DNA of 64,000 nucleotides, taken from contig NW_004086056.1 in NCBI RefSeq assembly GCF_000220395.1, forward strand, positions 62,001-126,000. The letters run 5' to 3'. Below, piece after piece: positions 51,386 through 64,000 of this stretch. Within the stretch, counting starts at the first letter, position 1, and each line of letters begins with the position of its first letter. The translations under genes were made by a program, and so were the position numbers. The notes beneath the pieces are model-generated. The model was not told the DNA's origin. It made no database searches and saw nothing but the letters and a program-made list of their open reading frames with translations. The DNA comes from Ichthyophthirius multifiliis. Its lineage: Eukaryota; Ciliophora; Oligohymenophorea; Hymenostomatida.

Positions 51386-52199
51386 TTTAAAATAATATAT
51401 AAATAAAAAAATTATTAATATCATTTAAAAAATTCTGGATATATTAGTAAATTAAAAAAGGTTTTAAGAAAATATATAAATTTATATTGTATATATTTTA
51501 ATAATGTAAATTAAATATATTAAATTTAACTTTTATTTATATTATAAAAAATAATATTTTTATCATGAATTTAAATACTAACTTGATACATAATTAATTG
51601 ATTCTATATTAAACAATGAAGTTTTATTTTAATTAATTTTTTATGGTTAACTTAGAATCTAAGTATAATAGTTAAAAAATTATATGGTATGATTATTAAA
51701 ATTAATAATAATAATTCCTTTGTAATTTAAAAATGCATAGTAATTATCACAATCAAAATAAAAATTTACACATTCAAGGTCAAGAATTTAAATCTAGATA
51801 TAAAAATAAATAAATAAAAATAATAAAAAATAAAAATAAATAAATAAAAATAAAAATAAAAATAAAAAATAAAAAATAAAAAATAAAAAATAAAAAAAAA
51901 AATATATATGTATATATATATATATATATTTATTATATAAACATTTTAAATAAATTTTATAAGTAAATATATATAAAAATATCTATATTTATATTTTTAT
52001 TGAATTAAATATATTAATATATATTTATATATATATCTTTTAATATTTTTTAATTTATTTTTCTAAAAATATATAATCTATATTTATATCTATATTATTA
52101 TTTTTTTATTTTATTTTAATTTTAATTTTTTTATTTTATTTTATTTTATTTTATTTTTTTATGTATATATATATAATGTGTTTTAAATAACATTTTATT
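51386..52199. other. Intergenic between convergent genes, dominated by simple repeats
   Basis: Contains an (AAAAT)n-type tract (about 51801-51900), TA tracts and a (TTTTA)n tract (about 52102-52160). No TGA occurs on the minus strand in any frame across much of it, so the stop of the neighbouring WD-type gene is not fixed by sequence. Confidence 0.6.
51801..51900. repeat. (AAAAT/AAAT)n simple repeat
   Basis: About 100 bp of AAAT- and AAAAT-type units followed by a TA tract. Confidence 0.85.
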
Positions 52200-55100
52200 T
52201 TACTTTTCTTCTTTAAAAAATTCTTGATAATATTCATCAATTTTTATCCAATTTTAATCATCAAGAAAATTGAATTTATACATTTTTCTTAATCTTTTTT
52301 AATCTCTACTTTTTTTAATAGGTGTAAAACACATTTGTTTCCCAAAAGTCAATTCAATATTATTTATAGTTTATTTTTCATTAGATTCTTTTGCTATAAA
52401 TTTTACTTACTATGAAGAATTATATTTTTTATTAATTTAAAAGCTTTTTATATTTTATTATGTGGCATCAATTTATTTTTCATAAATTTAAATATTTAAT
52501 AAAGAATTTATTGTTATTAAGTTTTTATCTTTTATATTAAATAAAAAATTGCTTACATTTTTAAAGTTATTTGTTAATATTGCAGATATTTTTCCTTATT
52601 TACAATCTATTTCAATTATATTTCCTTCTTCCTATAGTGCGTATAAATACTAATTTTTTTAATTCAAAAATTATATTTGTATTATGTTTTAATTTTCAAT
52701 AGTAAATAATTTATTAAATGAAGTTAATGAGTAAACATTTATTAATTAATCTTCTGAAAAGGATGCTAGTAAATTTTGACCATCTTTTTAAATGGAGATT
52801 ATTTTTTTTGAATGTGCTTTTATTGAAATACTTTTTTTTAAAGATTTTACTGTTTTATATGTGAATTAAAAAATATTAGATGACCATCTAAAGATGTAAC
52901 AGCGAAAAACATTTAACATTTTTCCGGTAAGAAAACTAAATTGTTTAATTTCAAAGGATAATTTTCATAATTATTTATTTTTTAATAAACTATGTTGTTT
53001 CCGAATAAGTTCTTTAAATAAATATCTCCTTTATCTGTAATCAAAGATAAAATTTTATTTTAATATATGCCAACGTGATGTATTTTATCATTTTATTCTG
53101 TAAAAAGTAAAAAAGAATATAATAATTTAAACTGTTTTTATTATGAATATATTCTAAAATAATAATTTTTAAACCATAAGCATATTATATCATTTAAAAA
53201 GATAATTTATTTTATAAAAAACTAATCTTTAGATTTCAAACTTTCTTATTAGTTTAAATTAATTGAATTTTTATAAATATTTGATTAATTTTCATTATTA
53301 TTTGATTTTTCTAATAAATAAGTATTTTATATTTATTTTTACAAAGTTTTATTTCTCCAAAAATGTATTTCTTACATTTTTTAATTATTAATATGAAGCT
53401 AAGAATTAACTTTCATTCCATAAATATAGTTTTTTCTGTCTGAAAAAATATAAAGCTTTTCTTAAATAGAACAAAAAAGACATATACTAACATTCAAATT
53501 ATCTTTAGGTCTTATGATTTGAACTTTTTCTAATTTATTCAAATTCCAAAGAATAATTTAGCTTTTAGTATTTATTGAAATTATTTATTCTTATTCTTTA
53601 TAAAAAAAATATCAAAAATTAAATCCCTTTCTTTATTATTTATTATTTACATTTTTTCACTTAAAGGCCAATAAAAAATTATCTATCCTTAAGAAGTTCC
53701 AAAAATTATAATTCGGTCTTTAAAAGAGAAATATAGTGCTGCCGAAATAGAATATTTATGATTATTTTGATCCAATTTTTTATTTTATTAAAGGAAATAA
53801 GTTCTATCTAATTCAGATATATTTGAAAATATAAAAAACTGAGAAGAATAGCTAGTTATTAAAATTGAACTTTCATTTTCACAATATTTTATGTGTTAGA
53901 GAGATATTTGATTATTTGAGTTTATTTTTTGATATTCTGGAAAATTATATTCATATATCTAAATAAATGATTTTTGGAAAATTTCTTAATTGTTCTATTC
54001 ATTAATATCGAATTCAAATACTTTCAATAAAAGTTAGCTTTCAAAAAGTAAAAGAATATTCCATTTATTTGTTATTTTATTTAATGAAAAATGCACTTTT
54101 GATAAAATTTAATTAAATTAATGTGTATAAATGAATTTTAAAAATATTTTTCCTTTCTTTTTAATAATTTTTTCCAGTTTTAACATACAATTTAACGTTG
54201 CTCTTGCTAATATGTTTAAATTATCACAGTAGGTGATAGTTGAGATGTAAATTTTTTAGTTTTCGAATTTTTTTAATAGAGAAAAAGGAGGAGAGGAATT
54301 ATTTTCTAATTAAATACTATTTGTTAATTATTAAATATTTGGTTTTTTAATTTATTCATCCAATGTTTTTAAATATAATAACTACTTTTAAGCCTCAGAA
54401 AATCTAAAAGAGTTTTTTTTATCATAAAAAGTAGTATCAGTTACTATATTATTTTACTTTTCTCTTATGTAGGAAAATAAATGAACTTTTTTATTATTTT
54501 TTTTATTACCAAATTATTTTAAATGATTCATATTTATTTTGTTTAGTTCCTTATCTTTCTTTAACTCATTCATTACTTGTACAAAATCACCAGTTTACTA
54601 AACAGGTAATTAAGCAAATTTCTTCCATATTTAATGCATACATTCTTTATTATTTTATAAATAAGCTTCTAATTCTGCTGAATAATAATTTTTATTATCA
54701 TTTTAGATTTGGGAAAATTCTAACAGATTAATTTCTTAAGTACTTATTTTAGGAGATTTTTAATTCTAAGTTTTGTAAAAGGAAAATTATTAATCAAAAC
54801 TTAAAGTCTGTCTGGGAGCTTAACGCATATAATTAGATTAAAATGAAGTTTTTATTTAGGAATTAAATCGACTTTAAATTGATTTTTTTTCATTGAAGGT
54901 TGAACATAAATATGATTTTAATACATTTTTATAATTAAATTCATCACTAAATTACTTTTAATTTTTTTTTTTTTAATTTTAAATTTTATTTATACATTAA
55001 AATTTGATGAGTTTTGGGTTGATAATGTTGATGTTTTATTTAATTTTTAAATTATTCGTTTTTATTCACTGTTTTTCTTTTCTGGTTATTTTTTTTTTCT

Positions 55101-55759
55101 TTCTATATTAGTTTAGGTAAATTATATGCATTCATAACAATTAGTAAATGTTGTAGAGTCAAATATTGAAAGAATTCCATCATCAAAAACAACTAAAAAA
55201 TATAGTTAGTCTTCTAAGTTTAATTCAATAAAGTACTAAATTATATAATTTTTTTTGTTTTTAATCTAAGTAGTTTTTTATGGTTTTAAATTTATGTTTT
55301 ATTATTCTTAAAGAGTTTTTATTTAATTTTTGGAATAAAACCAATCATATAGATTTTCTCGTAAATCACTTTCTTTGACTAATATTTCTTCAAATTGATT
55401 CCAGTTTATCTAATTTTTTTAATATTAATAATAATATATACATATAACTATTTTGATATTTTCAATACTTTATTTGAATATAATATTTGTTCTAATGTTT
55501 TTTTAATAAATTTTGGATTTATTTTTAGTTTTTAAGATAATACTTAACTTAATTTCTTTCCATTCAATAAAATATATAAATATTATTATTTTTAAATTAA
55601 TTAATTTAAATTTTTACATACATCAAGACTAACTCCTATGTCATAATTATTTTTTGAACATGCTTATAATTTTGCTTAATCAAATAATAATTTGATTTCG
55701 CTTAAGTCTTGAATAGACAAATCTAACGGATGTTTAGGATTTTAAAATTGCTCCTCCAT
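52200..55759 (-). CDS. Large WD40-repeat-type protein, function unknown
   Basis: Exons 55759-55469, 55409-54996 and 54954-52200 encode about 1154 aa. The N-terminal ~190 residues are helical, then weak beta-propeller blades appear: FLVVFDDGILSIFD, ITSYSSQFFIFSN, IIIFGTSQGQIIFYWPL, IISINTKSQIILWNLNKLEK, IISIQKDGQNLLASFSEDQ and FFAVTSLDGHLIFF. Spacing of about 40 residues and the LWNL and SEDQLINVY endings fit WD40 repeats. Such proteins are usually scaffolds; in ciliates many are ciliary, but nothing here proves that. Two frame breaks need one base added: run 53602-53609 and run 52832-52839. Recognisable coding ends near 52200 (EFFKEEK), but the first in-frame TGA is only at 51780-51782 across low-complexity DNA, so the true C-terminus is unknown. 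Confidence 0.75.
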
Positions 55760-56115
55760 TTTATAAATAACAAATTAATTAATAAAAGTAAAATTTAAAT
55801 AATAATTATTAATAATATACATAGAATAAAATTTTAATAAAATATAAAAAAAATTATTATTTAATTAAAAAATTTTGTATAGAATTTCAATATAATATTT
55901 ATATAATTTTTTAAAAAAATTAATATTTATTTTTATTAAATTAATTTATATTTTAATAATTTTATTTACAAAAATTTATAATTTATTAATTATAAATATT
56001 ATTTTATTTATATAAAATAAATATGATATATCGTATTCTTTTATATTCATTTGTTCTATATTTCTTATTAAAAATATATTCTTTAAAAAAAACAAATAAA
56101 TTTAAAAATTAGATT
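55760..56115. other. Short intergenic gap, no gene seen
   Basis: About 356 bp of A/T-rich DNA between two minus-strand genes; must hold the 3' end of one and the promoter of the other. No element recognised. Confidence 0.6.
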
Positions 56116-58076
56116 TCAATAAAAAATTTACTTTATACATGATTCAATAATAAAATCATCAATTTATCTATTTAAATTCTTATCCAATTCTATTTTTTTT
56201 ACTTAAGTTGGATACTCTTATCTATATTTCAAAGCCAATAATCTAAATAACTCTAACTCATTCTATATAAAAAAAAATATAAAAAATAAGTATTAATAAT
56301 TAATAAATACGATATCCTGATTTTATTTTTATAATAAACTTTTTGCTTTTATTTATTAAAGTGATTGCTAAAAAAATATATTAAATTAATCCCTTTTTTA
56401 TTATATTTTTAAATAATATAATAAATAATTTTTAAAAGTAATACATTATTGGTTAAGTTTCATTTTCTTATTCAATTTAATATATTTATGTAACTTATTT
56501 TAATTTTTAATAAAAGAAAAGTGGAATAGATAATCCTTTACATTCTTTCCCAAATAATTCTTACAAATTAGCTTTAAAAATATTAAATGAGTTACTTTTT
56601 TTTTATTATAAAAAATATTTATAAATTTTTAATAAACTTTTGTTTATTATAAGCCAAATTTCCACTTCTAACAAATAATTCGAAAAAAATTTCACATAAA
56701 GATTATCTTAAATAATCCATAATTTAAGTTATTCCTTCTATTAAGCCAATATCTTCTGAAATTTTTACAATTTTAACTTATTCTTCAAATTATTTTCTAA
56801 GATTATTTTCTTATTAAAATCTAGTCTTTTCAATTTCAATATATTCATTAATTTTATATTTCAAACTTTTATTATCACTTTAAGTTTTATCTAAAATTTT
56901 TTGTTTTTCTTATAATTATTATTTTAAGTTTTTATTTTCTTAAAAAAATTAAGCATTAACCTTTCTTAATTCATATATTTCTGATGCAAATGGTAAACTT
57001 TAAACTTATTTGACAAATAAATCATTTCTTTTTTCTAATTATACTTATTCTTCTTTTTTATTACTTAACCTATTTTCTAATTCTCTTATTTTTTATTTTA
57101 GTTCTCTTATTTCTAATTACTTATCTTGTAGTTATAATTGCAATTTTTATTTATTAAAATTTGTTTGGCTATTTTAAGTTATGTTTTCTTTTATTTAATT
57201 TTTAAGTTATCTATATTATTTTAAAATAAAACTGATATAAAAATAAAATAACTATGAAATATGCATGCAATCTGATAACTATAATCCTTTTTTTTTAGTT
57301 TTCTTTTTTCCTGAAATATCAAGAGATTATTTTTTTGGAGAACACTATTATTATATTTAAATCTGAGTCTTATTTTAATCTTAATCTTATTAAAATAAAT
57401 GTATTGTTTATTATTTTGGCTCAACTTACATTCTTTCATTTTTTATTTAGAAATTTTGTTATTTTATAAAATAAAACTTTACTTTGATTAATTAGATTAT
57501 TATTCATATTCAAATTTCATTTGATATTATTATAATTTTCTATTTAAATATAAAATTTTATATTAACATAATAATTTTAAAGAAAATAAATTAAAACTAT
57601 TTATGTAGATTTTCTTCAGCTTTATTTCTTAACCTTGATAGCTCAGCACATTTTGCTTCTAACTCTTTAATATACTTTTTTAATTTATTTTTAGATTAAA
57701 TGATAATATTAATAAAAAATAATTATTACTAAAGATTTATGTTATATATTTTCTTAACTTTAGCTTTTCTCATTCAAATGCATCATATTTTATTTATACT
57801 CCTATTTAAATTTTCATAAAAAAGTAAATTATTTTATTATTTATTATAATAATTTAATTAATACTTCATATGGAATATCTTAATCACAAAATTATTCAAA
57901 TTACTTTTTTTATTTAATTTAAAAGTATTAAAAAATTATTGTTTGTACATAATTATTTTTTATATCTTTAAAATCATTGTTTGATGGCTTATAATTCTGT
58001 ATTAATATGAATAATAATTAATTCAGAAATAAAAAGGATATTTTACATGAAATTAGTAATCACTATTATATATCAT
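56116..58076 (-). CDS. Coiled-coil protein, function unknown
   Basis: Minus-strand exons 58076-58047, 57996-57865, 57801-57730, 57674-57598, 57539-57280, 57231-56638 and 56594 onward, ending in TGA 56116-56118. The middle is a long coiled coil (LEIRELKQKIRELENRL, EIYELRKVNAQFFQENKNL), preceded by a Gln-rich, basic linker (QNKTQIQIQQQ, SPKKQSLDISGKKKTKKKG). It is followed by a more globular part (QIMDYLRQSLCEIFFELFV) and the C-terminal helix ELELFRLLALKYRQEYPTQ. One base is missing from the T6 run 57439-57444 (+ strand). Splicing between about 56500 and 56280 is ambiguous: a single 240-nt intron, or a small extra exon reading QSLQQIKAKSLLQKQNQDI. The globular tail suggests a specific family, but I cannot name it. 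Confidence 0.65.
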
Positions 58077-58452
58077 ATTTATTATTTAAATATCGATATT
58101 TTTATTTTTTAACAAAATAGTCAATTAATATAATTTTTTTAATAAAAGTAAATATTTAAAATAAATTATTATATAATTTTAGTATTAAATGACTAATATT
58201 TATTGTTTTTGTTTTCCATATATTAAATAAATTTTATATAACATAACAATTAAATAATTTAATTATAAAAATAAATTTAAAATTTGTATTATATTCCTCT
58301 TCTAAATATGAATATCTATAAATATTTTGCATTTATAATAAAATAATTACTTTTACTGAAATTTTAGCAAGTAAGCAAAAATAAAAATATTAACAAAAAA
58401 ATTAAAAAATATATTAAAAAAAGTAATCATAAACGATTATAAAAATAAAAAA
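58077..58452. other. Divergent upstream region, may hold the kinesin first exon
   Basis: Between the divergent coiled-coil and kinesin genes. ATG 58308 opens a short frame (MNIYKYFAFIIKQ) followed by a GTAAGC donor at 58371 that might splice to the kinesin frame, but the phases do not agree without a further one-base correction. Confidence 0.4.
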
Positions 58453-59577
58453 TTGAGCAATCAAGAATAAGAAATAAAATAATATTAAAGTGTATAAGTA
58501 TTAATTCGTATAAGGGAACTAAATCAACGAGAGAAAGAATAAGGCAACGAAATATGTGTATGGAAACAAAGTGAAACAACTATAAAGATTTAAGACTAAT
58601 TTTTTTAATTTGACAAAATAATATCCCCTTAAGCTAACTAATATGATATATTTGATTTAATTGGCAAATAAATGATAAAATCATGTTTATAAGGATACAA
58701 TATATGTATATTTGCTTATGGTTAAACAGGAGCAGGAAAAACATATACAATGATAGGAAAAAGCGAGGAAAAGGATTAAGGATTAATACAAAGAATGATG
58801 AAGTACTTATTTGAATGTTTAAATAATTAAAAATGTAAAGAATATCACATAGAAAGTTAATATTTGGAGATTTATATGGATGAAATAATAGATTTATATC
58901 AACCTATACCTCCTAAAGGAAAAAATATACGAGTTATAGAAGATTAGAATGGTGTTAGGGTAGAAAATCTGACATAAGTAGAAATTTTTTCTTGTGGATA
59001 AGCTATAGAGCTGATAACTAAAGGATAAAAGAATAGACATGTAGAAAATAACAGAATTAATAAAGAAAGTTCAAGATCTCATTCTATATTTACAATTTAA
59101 GTACGGACAATTTAAGTTCAAGACTCTGAAAATAGTCACGATATTACAAAAGAGAAAAAATCAAAGATTCATTTTGTTGATCTAGCAGGATCAGAAAGAT
59201 TAAAATAGACGCTTTGTGAAGGATAAAGATTAAAAGAAGCAAATAAAATAAATATAAGTTTAACATAATTAGGTATTGTAATGAGAGGATTATCCGAAAA
59301 TCAATAGAATATTTGTTATAGAAACTCTAAATTAACTCATATTCTTAAAGATTCACTTTCAGGAAATTCTAAACTAGTTATGTTTGCAGCTGTTAGTCCT
59401 GCTTTGGAATGTTATTTAGAAACTTTAAGTACTATTAAGTTTGCTGAAAGAGTTGGGAAAATTCATTTTATAGTACAGGCTAATGAATTCAACTCTACTT
59501 TAAGTTTAGAAGGATTGTAAAATGAAATTAGAAGATTGAAAAAATAATTATTAGAAAGCAATAATATCAATAGTAGT

Positions 59578-59641
<64 letters not shown>

Positions 59642-60738
59642 CTGATATTAGTAATTATCAAAGCAATGAAGATATAAAATCTTGGATTTTATAGTATTTA
59701 AAGGATATTGGGTTTGAAACCTTATTAGTTGATTTAAAATTAAAAATATAAAGTTTAGATGATTATAATAAGATTAGTTTTTTGGATGATAATTAAAGCG
59801 AAAATAATATCATTAATAGCATTTTTGAAATTGAAAGTTTAGATAAAACAAATATTAATTTAATAGTTTAAGAATTTTTCAACAAAATTAAATAAATTTT
59901 TTTTACAGGAAATGAAGAGAATTTTTCAAAATAGAAAAATGAAGATTTGGAAAAAAAAAATTTTGGTTTAGAAAATATTTTAAAAGAATTTGAATAAAAA
60001 TATTAGGAAGAAAAGCAATAAAAAATTTTTTTGAAAGATATATTATCAAAAAAAAATAAAAAAGAAAAAGATTTAAAACTCGTTTATAATTTTTTTGGAA
60101 TCGATGATGAAAAAAATGAAGAAGAAAGTGTAGAAAATTTAAAAAAATTTATTTAAAGTTTGATTAAAAAATAAAATAATAAAAATTTTATTGATTTATA
60201 AGATTAAAACTTCAATTTAATTAATAACGTAATGATCAAAGAAGAAAAAATAGCAATTTTGAACTCTTAATTAGAAGAATTATAAAAAATAGAAAAAGAA
60301 AATATATAAAAAATAAATGAAATATAAAATAAAATAGGATAAAATGATGAAACTAATAAATAATTAAAAGATGAAAACAAAAAATTAAAAAAACTTTCTT
60401 AAAATTTTCGAAATAACATTGATAAGTTAAATTAAGAAAATATTCTTTTAGATGAAAGAATGTATGCATTAAGTAAAAGTATTTACATAAAAGAAAAAAA
60501 CTTTAATTAGTTTGGAAATAATAATGAATAAAATACAAATAGTAATTCTTCCGACTTGCTTTTTTAAGAAAAAAATATGAAAATTTATTAAGATTCAATA
60601 TAATCAACTACCCTTTGTAACAGAGCTCATTAAAGCAGATAAAAGTTGTTTGAATAAATTAATAATTTTAAAGGAAAAGAATAGGAAAAACAAATCTTAC
60701 TTAAGTTTTTACAATAATAAAATCTTAATCTTTTTTGA
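58453..60738 (+). CDS. Kinesin with N-terminal motor and coiled-coil tail (N-terminus incomplete)
   Basis: One uninterrupted frame of 761 codons to TGA 60736-60738. The motor opens at VQVLIRIRELNQRE and keeps the P-loop GQTGAGKTYTM, switch I NRINKESSRSHSIFTI, switch II DLAGSERLKQT, and YRNSKLTHILKDSLSGNSK with AAVSPA. It is therefore a microtubule motor with ATPase activity. RLKEANKINISLTQLG and the neck order resemble the kinesin-12/15 group, but the subfamily is not certain. After the neck comes an Asn tract of about 20 residues (AAT repeat 59577-59638), then several hundred residues of coiled coil. No in-frame ATG precedes the motor, so a first exon must lie upstream; the given start is simply where the open frame becomes convincing. 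Confidence 0.9.
59577..59638 (+). repeat. (AAT)n tract encoding poly-asparagine in the kinesin
   Basis: About 20 consecutive AAT codons in frame just after the motor/neck. Homopolymer amino-acid tracts of this kind vary readily in length. Confidence 0.9.
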
Positions 60739-62353
60739 TTTTGATTATATAATTATTTATATTTTGTTCAAAGATTATAAACTTATATTTAGTTTATTTA
60801 AAATAAATATAAAAATTATTTTGATTTATGTTTTTAAAATAAAAATTTTAAATTATATAAACATTTAAATTTAATATAATTTTAAAAGTTTTAAAAATAT
60901 ATAATTTTGTTAAAAAATATAATAATAGGCTAATAAATTTGACTAATAATTGTTATAAAATCAAAAAATATTAAAATGGTAATTATTATCTAACTTATAT
61001 GAAAATATCAGAATTTATAGTAAAAAATAAAATAATGTTCAGCTCAAAGATTATTATATGTTAAAGAAGTATAAAATAAATTAAAAATCTTACAGAAAAG
61101 AAAATAAGCAAACTAATTATGAAAATTTTATTCCAAGTAAAAACTGTCTTAAAATAATAATAATAAGCAATTTTTAAATAAAAAGAAAAACTCATTATTA
61201 GATAAAAAATAAAATAATATTTATTATGATAAAAAAAAATTGAAATTGAAAAAAAAAATAGTTTACATAATACATAAATTCAATTAAAATACTTTTAGAA
61301 GAAAATATTTTTTTTTCAATTGTTTTTTTAAAGTCAATAATTTTGTGCGTTTTCATTTTTTTTAATTGAGTTTTAAATAGAAAATAAAGATAAATAATAA
61401 ATAAATAATATTAAAAGATTTATGTATGTAGATACGCTAAATATATAAAAAATATATTATATTAATTTATATTTGTGATATAGATAACTAACCAAACAAC
61501 CAATTTATTTGTTATTATTATTGTATAAATAAAAAATAATAGATAAATGATTAGTTTATTATATATATGCATATAATTAATATATTATTTAAAAATATAA
61601 GAATCTAATGAATATTTATTTAAAAAATAAGGTTTTTTATATTTTTGCATATTATAAATCTTTATTAAATTATATTTTTATTTATAAAAAAAGTTTTTAA
61701 AAATTATAATATATAAATTATTATAAAATATAAAAATAATTTAATATAGTTTTTTATTTATATTATAAAATTCAATTTTTTTTATATTTTTATTATTATT
61801 TATTAGATTTAAAAAATTTTGTTAATTTTAAATTTACAATTATTTTATACATTTTGTAAATATATATAAAAAATATATTATATAAATTAGACTTATTAAT
61901 TTTTTTTTTAAATTTTAATTTATAAAAATAAATTACAAAAATAGAATTATTTAAATTATTTATTTTTTAAAATTTATAATAATCCTTAAAACCTTAGAAA
62001 AATCTACATTTTATTTTTTAATAATAAATTATCCTAATATTAATTAAATATAACTTTAAATAATTTAGATAATGTATCATTATCAGAATCTAAATAATTC
62101 TTTCGTTTTATTTATAAAAAATAAAATATATTTTTTAATAAATGATTATCTTACAAATTAACAAAAAATCAATAAAAATAGACTTATTTTAAATTATATT
62201 TTTTATAAATGCAGATAAATATATAAAATAAATCTTTTTAAAATTTTGATATAAAAAACAAAATAAATTTTTTATAAATAAAATAAAATAAATAAAAAAT
62301 TTTGATAAATCAAAAAAATCCACAAAAATAAAAGCAAAAAAAAAAAAAAAAAT
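60739..62353. other. Intergenic, no gene seen
   Basis: About 1.6 kb A/T-rich. The first 250 bp after the kinesin stop have long open frames by composition only. A run of A precedes the kinase start. Nothing else supported. Confidence 0.6.
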
Positions 62354-64000
62354 ATGCCAAAAATAGTAGACAACTACGTATTAGAACGAAAAATTGGTTC
62401 AGGCTAATTCGGAGACGTTTTTAAAGGATATAACAAAATAAATAATTAAGACATTGCTATAAAAGTAGTAAAACGCGAACTTTTAAAAGGTAAATTCAAT
62501 GAACTTCTTGAGAATGAAATTAAAGTATTAAGAACATGTAATAATGAAAACATAATAAAATTATATGACATAAAGAAGACTGCAAATAATTTTTATTTAA
62601 TGTTGGAATATTGTAATGAAGGAGATTTATTATAATACTAAAAAGAAAAAAAATACTTAACTGAAGACGAAGCAATCGAATTTCTCATTTAAATTTTAAA
62701 TGCATTTAAAACTTTAGTTAAAAGTAAAATTATGCATAGAGATTTTAAGCTCGCAAATATCTTAAAACATAATGGGAACATAAAAGTTGCGGATTTTGGA
62801 TTTTCTAAACTCTTAGGAAACGACAATATGGCTTAAACTATGCTAGGCTCTCCTCTTAATATGGCTCCGGAAATTTTGGATGGGCAAGAGTATAATAATA
62901 AAGTTGATATTTGGTCAATTGGAACTGTCTTTTATGAACTATTATTTGGAAAATCTCCTTTTACAGCTACAAATATGATTGATTTAATTAAAAACATAAA
63001 GACAAAACCATTAGATATTCCGAAAAAAATAAATAAAATATCTCCTGCAACTGAAGATATATTAAAAAAAATGCTAGTTGTAGATCCTAAAAAAAGAATA
63101 GAATGGGATGAAGTATTTAATCATTAAATAAACCATTTGCTAGATGACAAAATAAAGAATGATCTAGAAGCTACATTAAAAGATGATGGATAATTAGCAG
63201 TTAATATGTCAAAGTTTTATATAAAAAATAATAAAGTTATAAATCATCCAAGTGAAATTGAAAAAAAGCAAGAATTAAATAATTATGCTATTAATGTTGC
63301 AAAAGGAAGTGTTTAATAATAGAATTATTAAGGTGCAATGATAAAGAGACAAACAGAAAGAAATAATGATGAAGATAATAGTTATTAAAATAGCCAATAG
63401 ACATAATAATCTTAATAAGAAGAAAATAAAAACAATGAAGAAGATGAAATGTAAACAAAAGAGTCAGTTCGTGAAATGTAAATTAGAATAAAGAAAAAAA
63501 ATGCAAATCGTATTTTACATGAAAGAAATATCTATGTATTTTTGGCTTCTATTGCAGAAGATGCTATGAATAATACTGATTTAAAAAGTTTTGAAATGGT
63601 TGGATTTTTGCTTGTTAAGAAACTCTTATAGTAAGTAGATTTATTATGTAATAAATTGAAAAAAAAAGAAAACTATTTCAAACTTGAATTATGGGATTTA
63701 TTTGTCACTTCTAAAGATTATAATGATATTTATGACTATATTGAAAAAGAACATGATGTATTTCGATTATATTTTAACTCAATGTGGGAAAAAATAAAAG
63801 GCTCTCCTAATATTGTTAATTGTAATGATCCGTAAATTAAATCTGCCATTTCTAATAATATAGCTTAAAATATTGATTAGGTTCTTATAAAGATTCTTTA
63901 AGAATATTCTTAGGAGTTAATTGGTCATATTATTGAAAAAACTAAAGACGTTAAAGATTTGGAACCTTTTAAATAATTAATGATCCATGCTGATAGAATT
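62354..64000 (+). CDS. ULK/ATG1-like serine/threonine kinase, 3' end beyond the window
   Basis: Open for 549 codons from ATG 62354 to the window end, no intron. The kinase domain spans residues ~7-258: IGSGQFGDVFKGY, the AIK lysine, EYCNEGDLL, MHRDFKLANIL catalytic loop, VADFGFSKLL (DFG), LGSPLNMAPEIL and VDIWSIGTVFYELLFGKSPF. The activation-loop GSP-x-x-MAPE motif and the short linker after the DFG are typical of the ULK/ATG1 family, which starts autophagy. Ciliates have many such paralogues with other roles, so an autophagy function is not assured. The catalytic loop has Phe where most kinases have Ile/Leu (HRDFK). The C-terminal part seen here is Gln/Asn/Glu-rich, then helical (RILHERNIYVFLASIAEDAM), possibly the EAT/MIT-like region of ATG1. 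Confidence 0.92.

Noticed and set aside
53602-53690. Possible intron with GTGAAA donor explaining the first WD-gene break
   Set aside because: Phase fits, but removing it shortens a WD blade below normal spacing; keeping it with one added base gives a standard ~40-residue repeat.
54955-54995. A13 run considered as another one-base break
   Set aside because: A normal 41-nt GT...AG intron in matching phase covers it, so no correction is needed.
57221-57439. Minus-strand frame of 72 codons beginning at an internal ATG
   Set aside because: Wrong frame of the coiled-coil gene created by the missing base at 57439-57444; the shifted frame gives a continuous Gln/Lys-rich protein.
57600-57660. TAGCTCAGCAC resembling a tRNA D-arm (box A)
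   Set aside because: Lies inside an exon of the minus-strand coiled-coil gene (AELSRLRNKAEE); no matching T-arm.

Overview
This window looks like macronuclear DNA of an oligohymenophorean ciliate. Coding exons read through only if TAA and TAG mean glutamine and TGA is the sole stop. The DNA is extremely A+T-rich; intergenic stretches are almost pure A/T and exons stand out by their G+C. Introns are mostly short (about 41-106 nt), begin GT and end AG. The composition is closest to what is known for Ichthyophthirius multifiliis; Tetrahymena and other hymenostomes share the code but are usually less extreme. That genus call is inference. No telomere repeat, tRNA, rRNA, CRISPR array or bacterial-type signal was seen.

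Layout. 1-8 kb: tail of a Cys-rich gene, an ER-type DnaJ chaperone, a divergent histone H3/H4 pair, and a p24 cargo receptor. 9.8-23.2 kb: a kleisin-like cohesin subunit, a Zn-finger/beta-propeller-like protein, a centrin-like protein, the spliceosomal cyclophilin PPIH, a coiled-coil protein and a membrane-anchored CAT-fold acyltransferase. 25.8-32.7 kb: a CAMK-like kinase and a ten-exon PX-PH phospholipase D. 33.9-43 kb: a Gln-rich protein (minus), an unresolved membrane gene, a MITE-like inverted-repeat element, an HGH1 homologue and a small ORF. 43.1-46.8 kb (minus): a PHD/extended-PHD/PHD chromatin reader. 48.6-51.4 kb: a decayed ciliate membrane-protein gene and a TBC Rab-GAP. 52-58 kb (minus): a large WD40-type protein and a coiled-coil protein. 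58.4-64 kb: an N-terminal-motor kinesin and an ULK/ATG1-like kinase that runs off the end.

These are ordinary eukaryotic single genes with no operon logic. Themes are secretory traffic (DnaJ, p24, PLD, TBC), chromatin (H3, H4, kleisin, PHD) and cytoskeleton/signalling (centrin-like, kinesin, kinases).

The main anomaly is a set of single-base frame breaks in five otherwise well-formed genes, nearly all inside A or T runs and nearly all one base short. This most likely reflects homopolymer under-calling in the assembly. A 19-nt and a 22-nt GT...AG segment could instead be very small introns. Exon coordinates are my own reading and have not been checked against transcripts.
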